From Paragyromitra xinjiangensis (lineage: Eukaryota > Ascomycota > Pezizomycetes > Pezizales > Discinaceae): a DNA stretch of 64,000 nucleotides. This document shows, piece by piece, positions 33,720 to 44,300 of this stretch. Location of the stretch: positions 930,001-994,000 of the forward strand of contig JBCAMK010000006.1 of the NCBI GenBank assembly GCA_038503065.1, in the 5' to 3' direction. A program made the translations under genes and the position numbers. How positions within the stretch are numbered: position 1 is the stretch's first letter; each line of letters starts with the position of its first letter. Below the pieces are notes generated by a model. That model saw only the letters and a program-made list of their open reading frames with translations, did no database searches and had not been told where the DNA came from.

Positions 33720-34730
33720 TTATTCCTCTCCAGACACAAGCGTCTCCATGCTAGCTCCCAAAACCTGTGCTGCAACCGGCCCAACCTTCTTCCTCTGAGC
33801 TGGCAGTCCAATCGTCACCTTCCCCTTAGCTCCAGCAACGCCTCCCCTTCCTCTCTTTCCAGCGGGTGCATGAATCCTCCTCTTGCTCTGCACACGCACC
33901 ACCGGCTTCTTCGGCAAATCCTCGTAATCGCTATCATTTCCAAGCTCCTCAATTACAACCGGTGGTGAGACCGACTTGTTCTTCTTCTGTCTCGGTGGCG
34001 GCAAGCTGCGTTGTCGCTGTCTCTCCCTCTTTGGTGGTGGAGGGGATGATCCAACACCGGAGTCCTTCTTGAATGTCGTGTCAAACTCTGGCAAGTCTGC
34101 CGTCTCCATTGTAGGAGAAGTCGAGTAACCCCTTGGTGGGGTGGTAGTATCACGGTTACCGGATGAATCAGTGCGCCACTGCTTGCGTCCGGTGCGTTGT
34201 TCGATGTCGTCATCTTCATCGGGGAGTGGTTGAAGTGCTGCGAGGTTATCTCTTCGCAGAGCATCCATGAACTGTTCACTGACGTGGATGCTACGTCTGT
34301 ACTTCCCAACACCCTCCATTGGTCCCAAAGGCGGGAGGGGGTACAGGAATGGTTGCACAACAGGGGCTGCAGGAGACGGCTTCTTGGTGTCCTTCTCGAT
34401 GGTGACGAGGCAGTCGTAGGAGATGGGGTTGCGGGTGATTGATGTATGGCGTCTGAACTCAGGTCGCTGTGGGGAGGTGGAATAAGATGTTCCTGGTCGA
34501 GAACGAGTAGGAGAGGCGACACCTGAAGAGATGGTAGATGATGAAGATGATGATGAGAGGGAAGGCGTCATGGGAGTGGCCGAAGGGATGATAGGTGTCA
34601 TGGCCGGTGATGAAGGAAGACCGAGATCCTGTGCAGCTTGGGAGACTGACTTCTCCCACTTTGCGCGTGAGTGGCGTTCACGCTGGTCCCGGGTGAGGAC
34701 AAGGTTAAAGAGTTTATCGAGAAGACCCAT
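33720..34730 (-). CDS. Disordered basic protein of unknown function
   Basis: A single uninterrupted frame of 336 residues. It opens M-G-L-L-D-K-L-F-N-L-V-L-T-R-D-Q-R-E-R-H, an amphipathic helix-like segment, followed by a long Ser/Thr/Pro-rich region, a more ordered-looking middle (P-I-S-Y-D-C-L-V-T-I-E-K and K-Y-R-R-S-I-H-V-S-E-Q-F-M-D-A-L-R-R), then acidic and proline-rich stretches. The C terminus is Arg/Lys/Gly-rich (R-G-R-G-G-V-A-G-A-K-G-K). I do not recognise a family. The open length, coherent composition and good start context support a real gene; a long frame on the opposite strand (33953-34522) is the weaker reading. An intact N-terminal glycine after the initiator could in principle be myristoylated, but the following residues fit this poorly. 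Confidence 0.7.
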   Translation of the reverse strand: MGLLDKLFNLVLTRDQRERHSRAKWEKSVSQAAQDLGLPSSPAMTPIIPSATPMTPSLSSSSSSSTISSGVASPTRSRPGTSYSTSPQRPEFRRHTSITRNPISYDCLVTIEKDTKKPSPAAPVVQPFLYPLPPLGPMEGVGKYRRSIHVSEQFMDALRRDNLAALQPLPDEDDDIEQRTGRKQWRTDSSGNRDTTTPPRGYSTSPTMETADLPEFDTTFKKDSGVGSSPPPPKRERQRQRSLPPPRQKKNKSVSPPVVIEELGNDSDYEDLPKKPVVRVQSKRRIHAPAGKRGRGGVAGAKGKVTIGLPAQRKKVGPVAAQVLGASMETLVSGEE

Positions 34731-35181
34731 GTTTACGGTTGTGATATTTATTCACGGTTGTAAGGGTATGTATGAGTTGGATGTGGTTGTTGTTGATGAT
34801 GATGGTTGTGATGGGATGTGTGGGGTGGGTAGCGTGGGTTATGTAGTGGCAATAGTATGCAAGAGCTGGGGAAATGGAAGACTTAAATTAAAGTCGCTTC
34901 TTTTTCCGGATTGGATGTTCGAACTGTCGTTTGAGCCTTGTGGTAACTCTGTTTCGACTGTGTATTGGTGAATGGCCTTGAGGCATTGATTGTTGGATAA
35001 ATTTCAGCTGCAATTCCTCCCTCTACTCGTTGACGTTCGACTCTCAGAAAATATTCAGGAATCGAGACGGTAGTTGGGGGTATGGTAACGGGCGTGTAGT
35101 TGGTGAGAGCTCGGGGGGGGCATGCATATATATATAAGTTAGCCTCTGGGGGGGGGCTATATGTCGCCGTGTAATAAATAA
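34731..35181. other. 5' flank of the disordered-protein gene
   Basis: Contains a TG-rich tract (34770-34830) and ATATATAT at 35127-35136 beside two runs of G. No gene is visible. Confidence 0.4.
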
Positions 35182-35282
35182 TAAATACGGAGTGTCCCGT
35201 TCGGATCGAGTAGGATTTCGGTTATCGATAAAATAGTGTGGGACCGACTGTGACCAGGAATGGACAGGTCGCAGGGACACAG
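35182..35282 (+). repeat. Dispersed repeat, segment A, second copy
   Basis: Direct-orientation copy of 9063-9155; it carries a short extra stretch (AAAATAGTGTGGGACCGACT) after the shared TTATCGAT. See the 9-kb entry. Confidence 0.75.
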
Positions 35283-36326
35283 GCAACGGGAGGGCAGCGG
35301 GGGGGGGGTGGGTCTTTTAAAATTTATGTTCCTTGGGGCTGGCAGGGGGGGTGAGTGGGAGTGTGGGTGGATGTGTGGGTATGTGGATGGATGTGGATGT
35401 AGGATGTGTTCGATGATGTTGCGGTTACAGTTGTTGTAAGAAGTAGTAGCTAGGACCCTTCGTTGTTGTCCCTAACTGACTGAACGCAGCAGCAACCGGC
35501 TCCTCCCCCAACAAAGCCCAAGCAAGAAACTGCGTTGCTGTGCAGCTGCGCCTGCCAAAAGAAGATGCCCGAGACGATGCACGACTGGTTACTAGGGGAA
35601 AATCGGGGTTGAGTCTGCTTCTCGATCTACCGTGGTTCAAAAGAGGACTTCCTGAAGAATGGGCTGCTGGCTGCTGGTCGAAGCTGTATGTACACTTGGA
35701 AAATCCATGGGCAGCGAGAGGTTAACATATATAAATAATTCTGAGCGCACACACACACCCCCTCCCCCCCAGGCAAATCGAACAAAAATAATAAATTAAA
35801 TAAAATAAAATAATAAAATAAAAAGCGAGATCAGGTTTCTAAGCTCTGGGCCAAATTTCCTCAGCGTTACCTACCCACGTCCACTCAGACTCCCACTCTT
35901 CCTTGCGTGATTCTCTTTGGCCCTGGCAACTTCCCACACCCCTGAAGGAAAAAAGGCTAGCGGTCAGATTTACTTGTTATTCGTTTTTTTCTTTTTTGGG
36001 GCTTGCAGCCGTCCGCTGGGCTGGGACAGCTTTTTCGGGGCGCCACAGACAACCTCAGACAAGACATTTCTGATGGACCGGGGGTGAAGGGGGGGGGTCA
36101 CATCGGGGGGAGGTAAGAGGGAGACCGACCGATAGGTAGTGGCTTTTCCCCTATCGGAGTGCGGAGGATAAGACACGATTGCAGCGTCGGGTGCAGTGCA
36201 TTTTTAGCCCGCAAGGGAGCAACGAGGGAGATCTGGAAAAGTATCTCCCACGCGAAAAACGACCTGCGGCGATGACGACGAGAGCAGCGGAGAAACGGGG
36301 CTCACAGAGAGTGAGTCGCGGGTAGA
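35283..36326. other. Non-coding DNA with A-rich and G-rich simple tracts
   Basis: G-rich tract (GGGG runs) at 35295-35360 and an A/T tract of AATAAAAT words at 35785-35823. It lies between the two segments of the dispersed repeat and could be part of a larger element. No gene is visible. Confidence 0.4.
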
Positions 36327-36606
36327 GTGGAGGCAGGCAGGCAATTGTCAAAATATGTGGCCTTCCAGGCGAATAGCATTGCCCTAGTCCGATGCGGGGC
36401 GAGCGAGCGAGCGAATGTACGGGGCAAGCAGGCAAGCAATAACAACAAAAAAAATTTAAATTTTGAAAGCGCTGAGATGAGCTGTACACGCAGCATTTTT
36501 CTCGAAGGGGGTTCTGCTTCGTGTTTTGGGTTTCTGCACTGTTACTATTATTTTCCTGGTGGGCGAGAAGAAAATCCGCACCTTCGACCAATTCCCAACT
36601 CGCACC
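36327..36606 (-). repeat. Dispersed repeat, segment B, inverted copy
   Basis: Inverted relative to 9240-9492, sharing CAATTGTCAAAATATGTGG, GCTGAGATGAGCTGTACA, GGGCGAGAAGAAAATCCGCA and CTTCGACCAATTCCCAACTC. The left end here has GGCAGGCAGG and GAGCGAGCGAGCGAA simple-sequence expansions compared with the 9-kb copy. Confidence 0.75.
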
Positions 36607-39600
36607 CTGCGGCGCAGGCTCCCACTGAATTGAGGGTAAAGATTGGAAGGGACTTCTATGTAAGGCTAGCTATCCATTGGATCGACCAGTCTAGTCACAC
36701 CCATGGGTCAGAAAGCACCCTTTTTGGTTCTCGCGGTTGGCCAATGTGAAGTGTGTCCTGTACAGCTCGGTGTACCCACTTTCTTTCCTCGTTCGGTATA
36801 TTTGTAGCATACCGGTGGTACTACCATCACGTCTTTACGGTTCTGTTATGCACATGCCACCACCCATGCACCGCTGGTAAATAGAGCCATGAATTGGAAA
36901 CCTGCACGATATTGGAGCATCACGGCAGGCGGGCAAAGAGCGAGCAGCGTATTGAAGAAGGGGGATGCTTGCAGGTTGAGCTGTGTCCGATTTACGATAG
37001 CTTGAGCTGCAGGCTCTCTATGGGAAGAAGCGTAAACAGCGATGATCACACAGCGCGAGAAGGAAATGTTTTAATTATCTCAACTCGAGGGACAATTAAA
37101 ATTATATCTCTTCTCGCCCAGAGGTTTAAAGGGATTGATTGCATCAAGACGATCAAAGTGATGTACGAACATGACAGGGCGCGACGATTTGCAGGGTGTT
37201 ATGTTGCGTGTTGTGAACAGCTGCTGCAAGATGCGGTGCCCGTCGCGGGAGGTACATGATTCGAATCCGCTCTTCCTGGCCACTGTCCAATTAATTGTGC
37301 AATGCATCGTATCCATCAAAGCTACAAGTACCGAAAATTAATATGTACATCGATGCACTCAGAGGTGATGGATTTCCGGGGTAAGGGTCCTAGCTAGTGG
37401 TGAGAATTAAAGCGGTCATGGAAGGATTGTTCCAGATGCCTGGACAACCTTTAATTCGCTGACAGAGCTGACAGGCTTCCAGGACAGGGAATGTTATATT
37501 TACTGCTTGGGCCCATACCGTTCTGTTTCGTGAAATATTCCGGTTTGTGGGCTGGCGACGAAGCAAAGTCACGAAACACACACACAAACGATTACCCCGG
37601 GACAACAAAGGCACAGGAAAAACTCCCGGGTCTACGATCTTGGTGGTTATCGTGAACATTGCAGCTGGAGATGGGCATTGAAACTTTTTATTCGATGATC
37701 CGTCCCTCGACATGCCAATACCATGTTTCTTTTTTTTATTTATATTTATCTTAGTTTTCCATCGTTCCCAGCTTCCCCGTATGTAAGTGTGCGTGGAGCT
37801 GGAATTCTCAGGAGAGCTGGAAGCAGCAGTAGTTCTCCGTGCACTTGCTAAATGCCAATGATTGATAGCGGATCCCATCCATGGTTTGAGGCGTTGCGGA
37901 AAATCGTCTTAATTGCTACGACTTGCCTCTACAATGCTTGGCCTTCCACTTTCGCCTCAGCACAACCTATCGTATGGAGAACTGCGTCTAACTCATAGAG
38001 TCTCTAGCTTGTCCAGCCTGTCACTAATCCTGCGCGCCACTCCGCAATCAATACCCCGTATTATGCTGCAGCTCAAAGCAAAGCCGAGATTTTGAAGCAC
38101 TACACTTCATCAGCCCCGTGTGAAATCGAGGGTTTTTTTCTGGCTACAATTTCACCCCCCTTCCCTTCTATTTTCCTTTTCGCGAATTCGTCCTTCCCTT
38201 TTCTCCCCCCCCCACCCCACCTTAAGGCATCTCTGCCTTCCCTTACTGAACTGAACTGACTGACTGCCAACAACGCAGACGTGCTGTGATGTAAGTATGC
38301 TACGATCCTCGAGTGGGGGGCAGCGAGAACAGAGATAGAAGTCTAGGCGGGTCTAGTCCACCCACCCGAAAAGAAGGCAGACAATGGGCGATTATGGGCG
38401 AGAACTTCCAAAGCAAGAGGTAGAACTGCGGTTAGGTCCTCTGACTACATGGATAGACAAGCTCTGTAACAATGCCTATGCATTCGGGAGGGATGACACA
38501 TCACCCACCTCCCCCCCCTCAGGAAGTTCACTTCTGAATTAAATCCATTCCTTCGTTGGCCTCTCTCGGATAGGACTCGGATAGTTGGCGAATAGGCCTT
38601 GGGAGAGGCTACGACAATAAAAAAACGAGACAGCATATGCCACGGCTAGGTGGCTAGGTGGATCATGCAAACTAAGGCTTCACTGCTTTGTTACTCGTGT
38701 AAGCCTCAGTCAAAATTCCAAGCCTGTCTAACCATTTTTGGTTCAATTCAAACTAGAGCGCATGAGGTTGGAGGTCTAAAAACACAACCTCTCTCCGGAA
38801 CGCGGAACATGGCGAGGATCAGTTTCGTGGGGATTAGGATCAGGGAAAAGATCGCACAGACAATTGCCTCTCAATGTGCTTTGTTACTCTCCCTCGGTGC
38901 AACCAAAGCGGACCAAGAGCGGCTCACAGGCGCTGAACAAGGTGCCCGAAGGGAGGAGACGAAGCACCAGTGTACATACGGCAAGGGGGGGGGAGGTCAG
39001 CTCAAAAAAATCCCCGAAGCGGATCACCGCCACCCCGTAAGAAACTCAAAAGGTAAGTCTGTTAGCCCTTCCTGATATTTGAGTATGCTAGGCGAGTAAA
39101 GTTGACATGAGGGACGAGGGAAAAAAAAGTGGTAAACTTCGACTCCGTCTCGATTGAGAACTGCCGTCCCGCGTAACGGGTTCTCGCAGATTCCAAAAGT
39201 TTGGGAAATTTGATTTCAATGTACAGCCCTGCTTATTCGGTTGCTCAGTGATCTACTTTACTTGTGAGGTGTACCACATGGTCCATGTTTCGGTAGTTCA
39301 GGATTTCTCGTTCTCTGTCCCTCACTCTGTGTAGGTAGATAGGTAGTTTACGGGCTTACGGGAAGGAATCGGAGTGAGGGAAGGGGTTATTTTGCGTTCT
39401 CCTTCCCTAGCAGCTCCGAAAAGCTGCATTAATTATGATTACTGATGCACGTGAGCCGGCCATGGTTCTAGGTATTTGGGTGATGTTGAGGCTTGAGGTT
39501 GGGAAGTAGTTACAGTAAGGCTGCAGGGATAGGGTTTGTAGGGTTGCTGTGACCGATGACAGCCTAGACTGGAATTGGGGCCGGTATCCGAATCCCGACC

Positions 39601-40206
39601 TCCTTGCTTGGAACTGGGGGAAAGGGGAGCGGGCAACGGGGGACCCGTTAGCACAACCGGGATCGAGAGACACAAAAACGTGACCGCACTGACAATGGGA
39701 AACAATACATGAAATTTGCAGCGACAAACGAGAAATAGCTGTGCGGGGAGAGATGGGATGAGGTTAGAGAGAGACCGAGGGCAACTCGTAGAGTTCCGAT
39801 GCAGCGGGGCAGAATCTTGGGATCCCAGATATAGCGTTTCCGCTCAGGGTCCAAAGCACGTCATTTCGCGGGAGAACTTTCTCAGTAGAATTCTCTGAGC
39901 GGGGGGAAACAACCTTCGCTTTAGATGGGGAAAAGGACCTTGACCCCTCACGATACCCCTCATCTCCGACTTCATTGTTTCCCTTTATCCCTCACCTGCC
40001 TTGGAACGAGGAGAACCGTGCCGTATACATAAAAGTGAGTTTTGCATGTTCTCACCGAGTTGGCGTGTTCGCTGGATCTCGCAGATCGTTGCAGCTGACC
40101 CCTCAACACCAGAGGAAGTACCCCGCTCGAGGAGCCTCATCACTTTTACCCTCCCCAATTGAATCCAACGTTTTCGTCCATTCTACGCCTACATACCGAT
40201 ACAATC
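36607..40206. other. Gene-free region upstream of MET14
   Basis: 3.6 kb with only short unremarkable frames (such as 37390-37878 and 38650-39075). A CACGTGA word at 39448-39454, about 750 bp before the APS kinase start, resembles the core bound by Cbf1-type regulators of sulfur genes. One short site at this distance is weak evidence. Confidence 0.4.
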
Positions 40207-41310
40207 ATGGCAACGTGAGTGGCCGCCAGCCGAAATTACTTCGATTCAATGCCGATAGCAAAAAATCCAATTGACTGACTATTTTTCCCGCCGGGTGTTA
40301 AAAGCAACATTACGTGGCATCCAGGCCTTACACGTGAAGAGAGGAATTCGTTTCGTGGACAGCAAGGCTTCACGATATGGCTCACAGGGCTGTCAGCATC
40401 AGGGAAATCGACAATCGCTACGGCGCTAGAACAACATTTGCTACATAATAGTGTTGCTGCTTACAGATTGGATGGTGCGTGTTTTTTTATTTCCTGCCTA
40501 TTTCCTGTTTTCTGCCTTGTTTTGTTTCCGTACATTACATGTGCAATGATGTGCAGCGATGCGCTATATCGCTGCAGGCATCACAATTTTGTTTCGAATT
40601 TTTTCGTCACAGTGGAGCAGGAGCAAGGGGTATTTTTTTTTTCCCTTTGATATTGTGGAGAAACACCATGACTTGGAAAAATGCCAATTGATTGGGACAA
40701 CGGATGCTGACCCAATCCACGATATCCGTAGGGGACAACGTCCGTTTTGGCCTCAACAAAGATCTCGGGTTCTCCGAAAAAGACCGCAACGAGAATATCC
40801 GCCGCATTGCAGAAGTACGTTTATCTTTCTCGCTCACCGCCGCCCCAAAAATCCCACCGGCGGCGCTCACAACGCCCGCACCCCTTTTTATACTCGCCAC
40901 CCCCGGATTGCCAGATTGTGACTGACAAAGCCACCTACGCCTCTGCCCCAAAATAGGTATCCAAGCTATTCGCCGACTCGTCTACGATCGCCATAACCTC
41001 TTTTATTAGTCCTTACATCTCAGACCGTGTCGCTGCGCGCTCGCTTCACGACTCAATTCCCTTTATCGAAGTTCACGTCGACATCCCCGTCGCGGTCGCT
41101 GAAGCTCGCGACCCCAAGGGACTGTACAAGAAGGCTCGAGCGGGGGAGATAAAGGAATTCACGGGGATTTCAGCCCCTTACGAGGCACCTGAGAACCCGG
41201 AAATCAAAATCGAGACAGATAAGGTCAGCGTGGAGGAGGCGGTAAAGATCATTGTTGATTACCTTGAAGAGAAGGGGCTGTTGAAGTTGGGGAAGAAGAC
41301 GGCTGTTTGA
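40207..41310 (+). CDS. MET14: Adenylyl-sulfate (APS) kinase
   Basis: Four exons: 40207-40214 (8 nt), 40305-40474, 40732-40814 and 40957-41310, giving 204 residues, close to the 202 of yeast Met14. It phosphorylates adenosine 5'-phosphosulfate to PAPS with ATP, the second step of sulfate activation for cysteine and methionine synthesis, in the cytosol. Visible motifs: M-A-T-N-I-T-W-H start, P-loop G-L-S-A-S-G-K-S-T (residues 31-39), [12 protein letters not shown] with the APS-binding segment [18 protein letters not shown], then [18 protein letters not shown] and [10 protein letters not shown]. It lacks the extra sulfurylase domain found in bifunctional enzymes. The tiny first exon is supported by the canonical N terminus it creates. 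Introns are 90, 257 and 142 nt. Confidence 0.95.
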
Positions 41311-44300
41311 GTTGGGGGTATCCCGGTGTAGACCGAATTATTGGCCCGAGTCTTTGTGGCGCAGACAGAAAGATGAAATGTGAGAAGATTCCGGTGAGAT
41401 GTCTATCGGGGGAAAGCGAAATCACTGAAACATCTGCCTACTTTTGCTGCCTGCAAATCAAAAAAGCACTCATACTTGCCTTACTACCCAATGAAGCGTT
41501 TAGCGAGCGATCAGCAAGCAATCTGTGAATCACTACGGGTTGGTATCACGTGTAGAATGCCGTGGGGAAACGTTTATCTTTCTGCCTTCATTTTTCAGCC
41601 TTCCGTTCAGGTCAGACCTGTTTCAGCATGGGTATCTCCAATCAACTATCGCAATCCCCAAAAGCGATGCTGTGAAGTTGGAAGCAACCAGTCATGTTGA
41701 GGAGTTCGAGGTGCCCCCATCTCAGTGATTATCGATAAATAAAATAAAATAAAATAGGGGGCGTGGGGGAATTCCTCGCGTCTAATACAACAACCAAATC
41801 CACTGAACAACGTCCATTTGATTTTATGATTTTCCAGGGTTCCCCATTTTAAGCTCGCCGAGGAGAGTCCACCGCGGTATCTCGCACGGGATCAAAGTGA
41901 TTGGTATCTATCCATGGTAGTAGATGGAAAAAAAAGCCCGCATTGTTGGAAACAGTCCCAGCATGGTCAGTGATGCCCTGGACGTCGAAATAAAGTCAGG
42001 AAAACACTCTCTACCCCTGGACAGGTTAGTAATACACCTAATAAGTCCATCCCACCCCCTTTTTGGAATCCGGCTTTCCCTTCAGGGGCCAAGTGCTGTC
42101 TATCATGGGGTTATGGTCAAAGCTCCCAGAAAAATAAATTATCTCTGCAAGGGCTTCCCCACAAAATGCATATGGATGCCTACCACCATCCCACTGAAAT
42201 ATCCGTGCACTCGCTTCCTTAAACACCCCTTAGCCCTAGTCTGGAAACATTTTAGCTAAATTTCCCCGTAAGACTGGCCTCATGCTTTCTTTTTGTTGTT
42301 CTTAACGGGTACGTTCGATGTGATTGTATCGCGTTTCACGACCCCATCCCGCGGAGACCATATCAAAGATCAATATGCCTTTTAGAAGCATGTAGATCGG
42401 ATACACACACGCTTTGGGCATCGTAGGTGACGCAGCCTCCGATACCCTAAATACTTACAAAAGGACCTCGTGCGCGACGCGGTGAGAGTAAGATCATGAA
42501 AGGTCACTCGAGTGGGGGACTTTTTGGTTCTATTTTTCTCGTGGGGGGATTGGGCTAGTTTAGACTATTAGCGGCCCGTTTCTCACCAAATAGGTAGACG
42601 TGAGGACAGACTCCCGCGGATCTATCAAGATAGATGGATTTCCTCTAGCTCATCTTCCCCCACGAAGCCGAAAGTTGCCATGTTCTTCGGCAAGTACGAG
42701 TACGAACTCCCGGTATCGATACGTGCCTTTTTTTCAGCCCTCCACCGCCCCCCCCACTTAACCGAACAGTATCTCTTTCTGGTAAATAAAGACGGACATC
42801 TGCGGTCACGGCGTTGCTGTGATAGGCTCCCCCCCACTCATCCGAATAACGGTAGCCGTTTTTTTTCTGCACGTATTTTCCTTCTCCTATCCCCCCCCAC
42901 TCCACTAGACTAAAAGTTACCGAGCGCCGAGGACGGAGGAAAGTAAACGGAAAACCTGCAGAGGCCACTTTGCGATCCGAATCAATGTGCTGTAATCTAG
43001 CTCCCGCGGAGATTCTGCGACCGTACGGGACGGTACTATAGTTGGAAATCCGGCCGGCCGGTACACACTAGGTTAAAAGAAACAAGTAGAGGCCCGAGAG
43101 ATGGGGGGGAATCCCAAGGTACATCTTAGCGTTTGATTACGGTAAGATCAAGTGTCGTGATTCTCCCCAAGTGTTGCTGATTATCAAATCAAAGAAGATG
43201 TAATAATCAAAATGCCCGATCACAGTATTTTTTAATCTCCACAAGACCATGTTCATTCCCCCAGACAAGGTACCGGGAGCGCAATTTCCGTCCCAAGACA
43301 CCCGTTAGCTCGTAAACCCATCCCACTGCCCCCTCGTCATCTCGCTAAAGGTGTGCTCCCATGGTGCTGGATCCTCGATGCTATGTGAAAGTCATCATTT
43401 TAATGGAAACCACGCGTTTTTTCCCCCAAGCTCTGGCCCTGGTGTTGGGTCGACGATGATTAATCGAGCTCGTGTGGTACGGTGGAAGCAGGTTCGTCTG
43501 ATGAAAGGGGATATGCTTGTACCAGAAGATTCCTCAGGGTATACTTGCTGTGATTAGGTGGGAATAGGACCATGTCACCGGGTTATGTTATTAATATGAG
43601 TATACTTGATACATAGAGTGTAGGGATGTTTATATTGAGAGTTCTTCAACCACTTTGTGGGGTTATTAGGGACCTGGTACTATAGCGTGCGTACATAAAA
43701 ATTGTAGTAAGGGGAACTAATGACTCACTGGTCGTTGAACTAGCCTATAGCAATTACTATGCAGTTGATTTCAGAGTTTCATTTGGTACGGGTCATGACC
43801 CCAAATCCCAACATAAGGGAAGCTCATAGGATATCACTCGCTGATAGCAACGTGGCAGCGCCTACAGCTGTGGGCAAGCCCCCCGAGCCTCGTGCTTATC
43901 TTCCAGCTTCTAGACTTTTCAGGAGCCGAGATTTCCTATAATCTAAGCTTATAAGGTGCACGTGTTGGTTAATTATTATTGAGTTATAATGGACACACCC
44001 GTTGAGCGGCAGATATCTGTACCTGCATGTAACGCTACTCAACCAAAGTGGTAAGAAAAGCATTCTGATTCTACCAAAAGTGGTTCAGTAAGGAATCGTG
44101 TATAAGATAAGTATGGTGCAGTTGGTCTCGCAGCGCGGAGCTCGAATCCCACCAACATATTTCTTACCCGAACGATTGATGTTCAACTGGTCTTTCCCCA
44201 TTCTCTCACGAAGCGGGCTAGAGGACTATGAGGGAAAAAGTAAGATCTTAGAAGCACAATTTCAACTCAACGTTGCTGTATCATCCACCAACTAGTTCCA

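Noticed and set aside
33953..34522. 189-codon minus frame overlapping the disordered-protein gene
   Set aside because: Same strand but different phase; it lacks the coherent N terminus and basic C terminus of the 336-residue frame.
37250..37285. GATTCGAATCC word resembling a tRNA T-loop
   Set aside because: No matching acceptor or D arm within 60-90 bp upstream; also checked similar words near 22687, 25870 and 44143 with the same result.
37390..37878. 162-codon minus frame
   Set aside because: No domain, mixed composition, poor start context, no splice partners; chance length is plausible.
38650..39075. 141-codon plus frame
   Set aside because: No recognisable motif and includes a run of glycine from a G tract.
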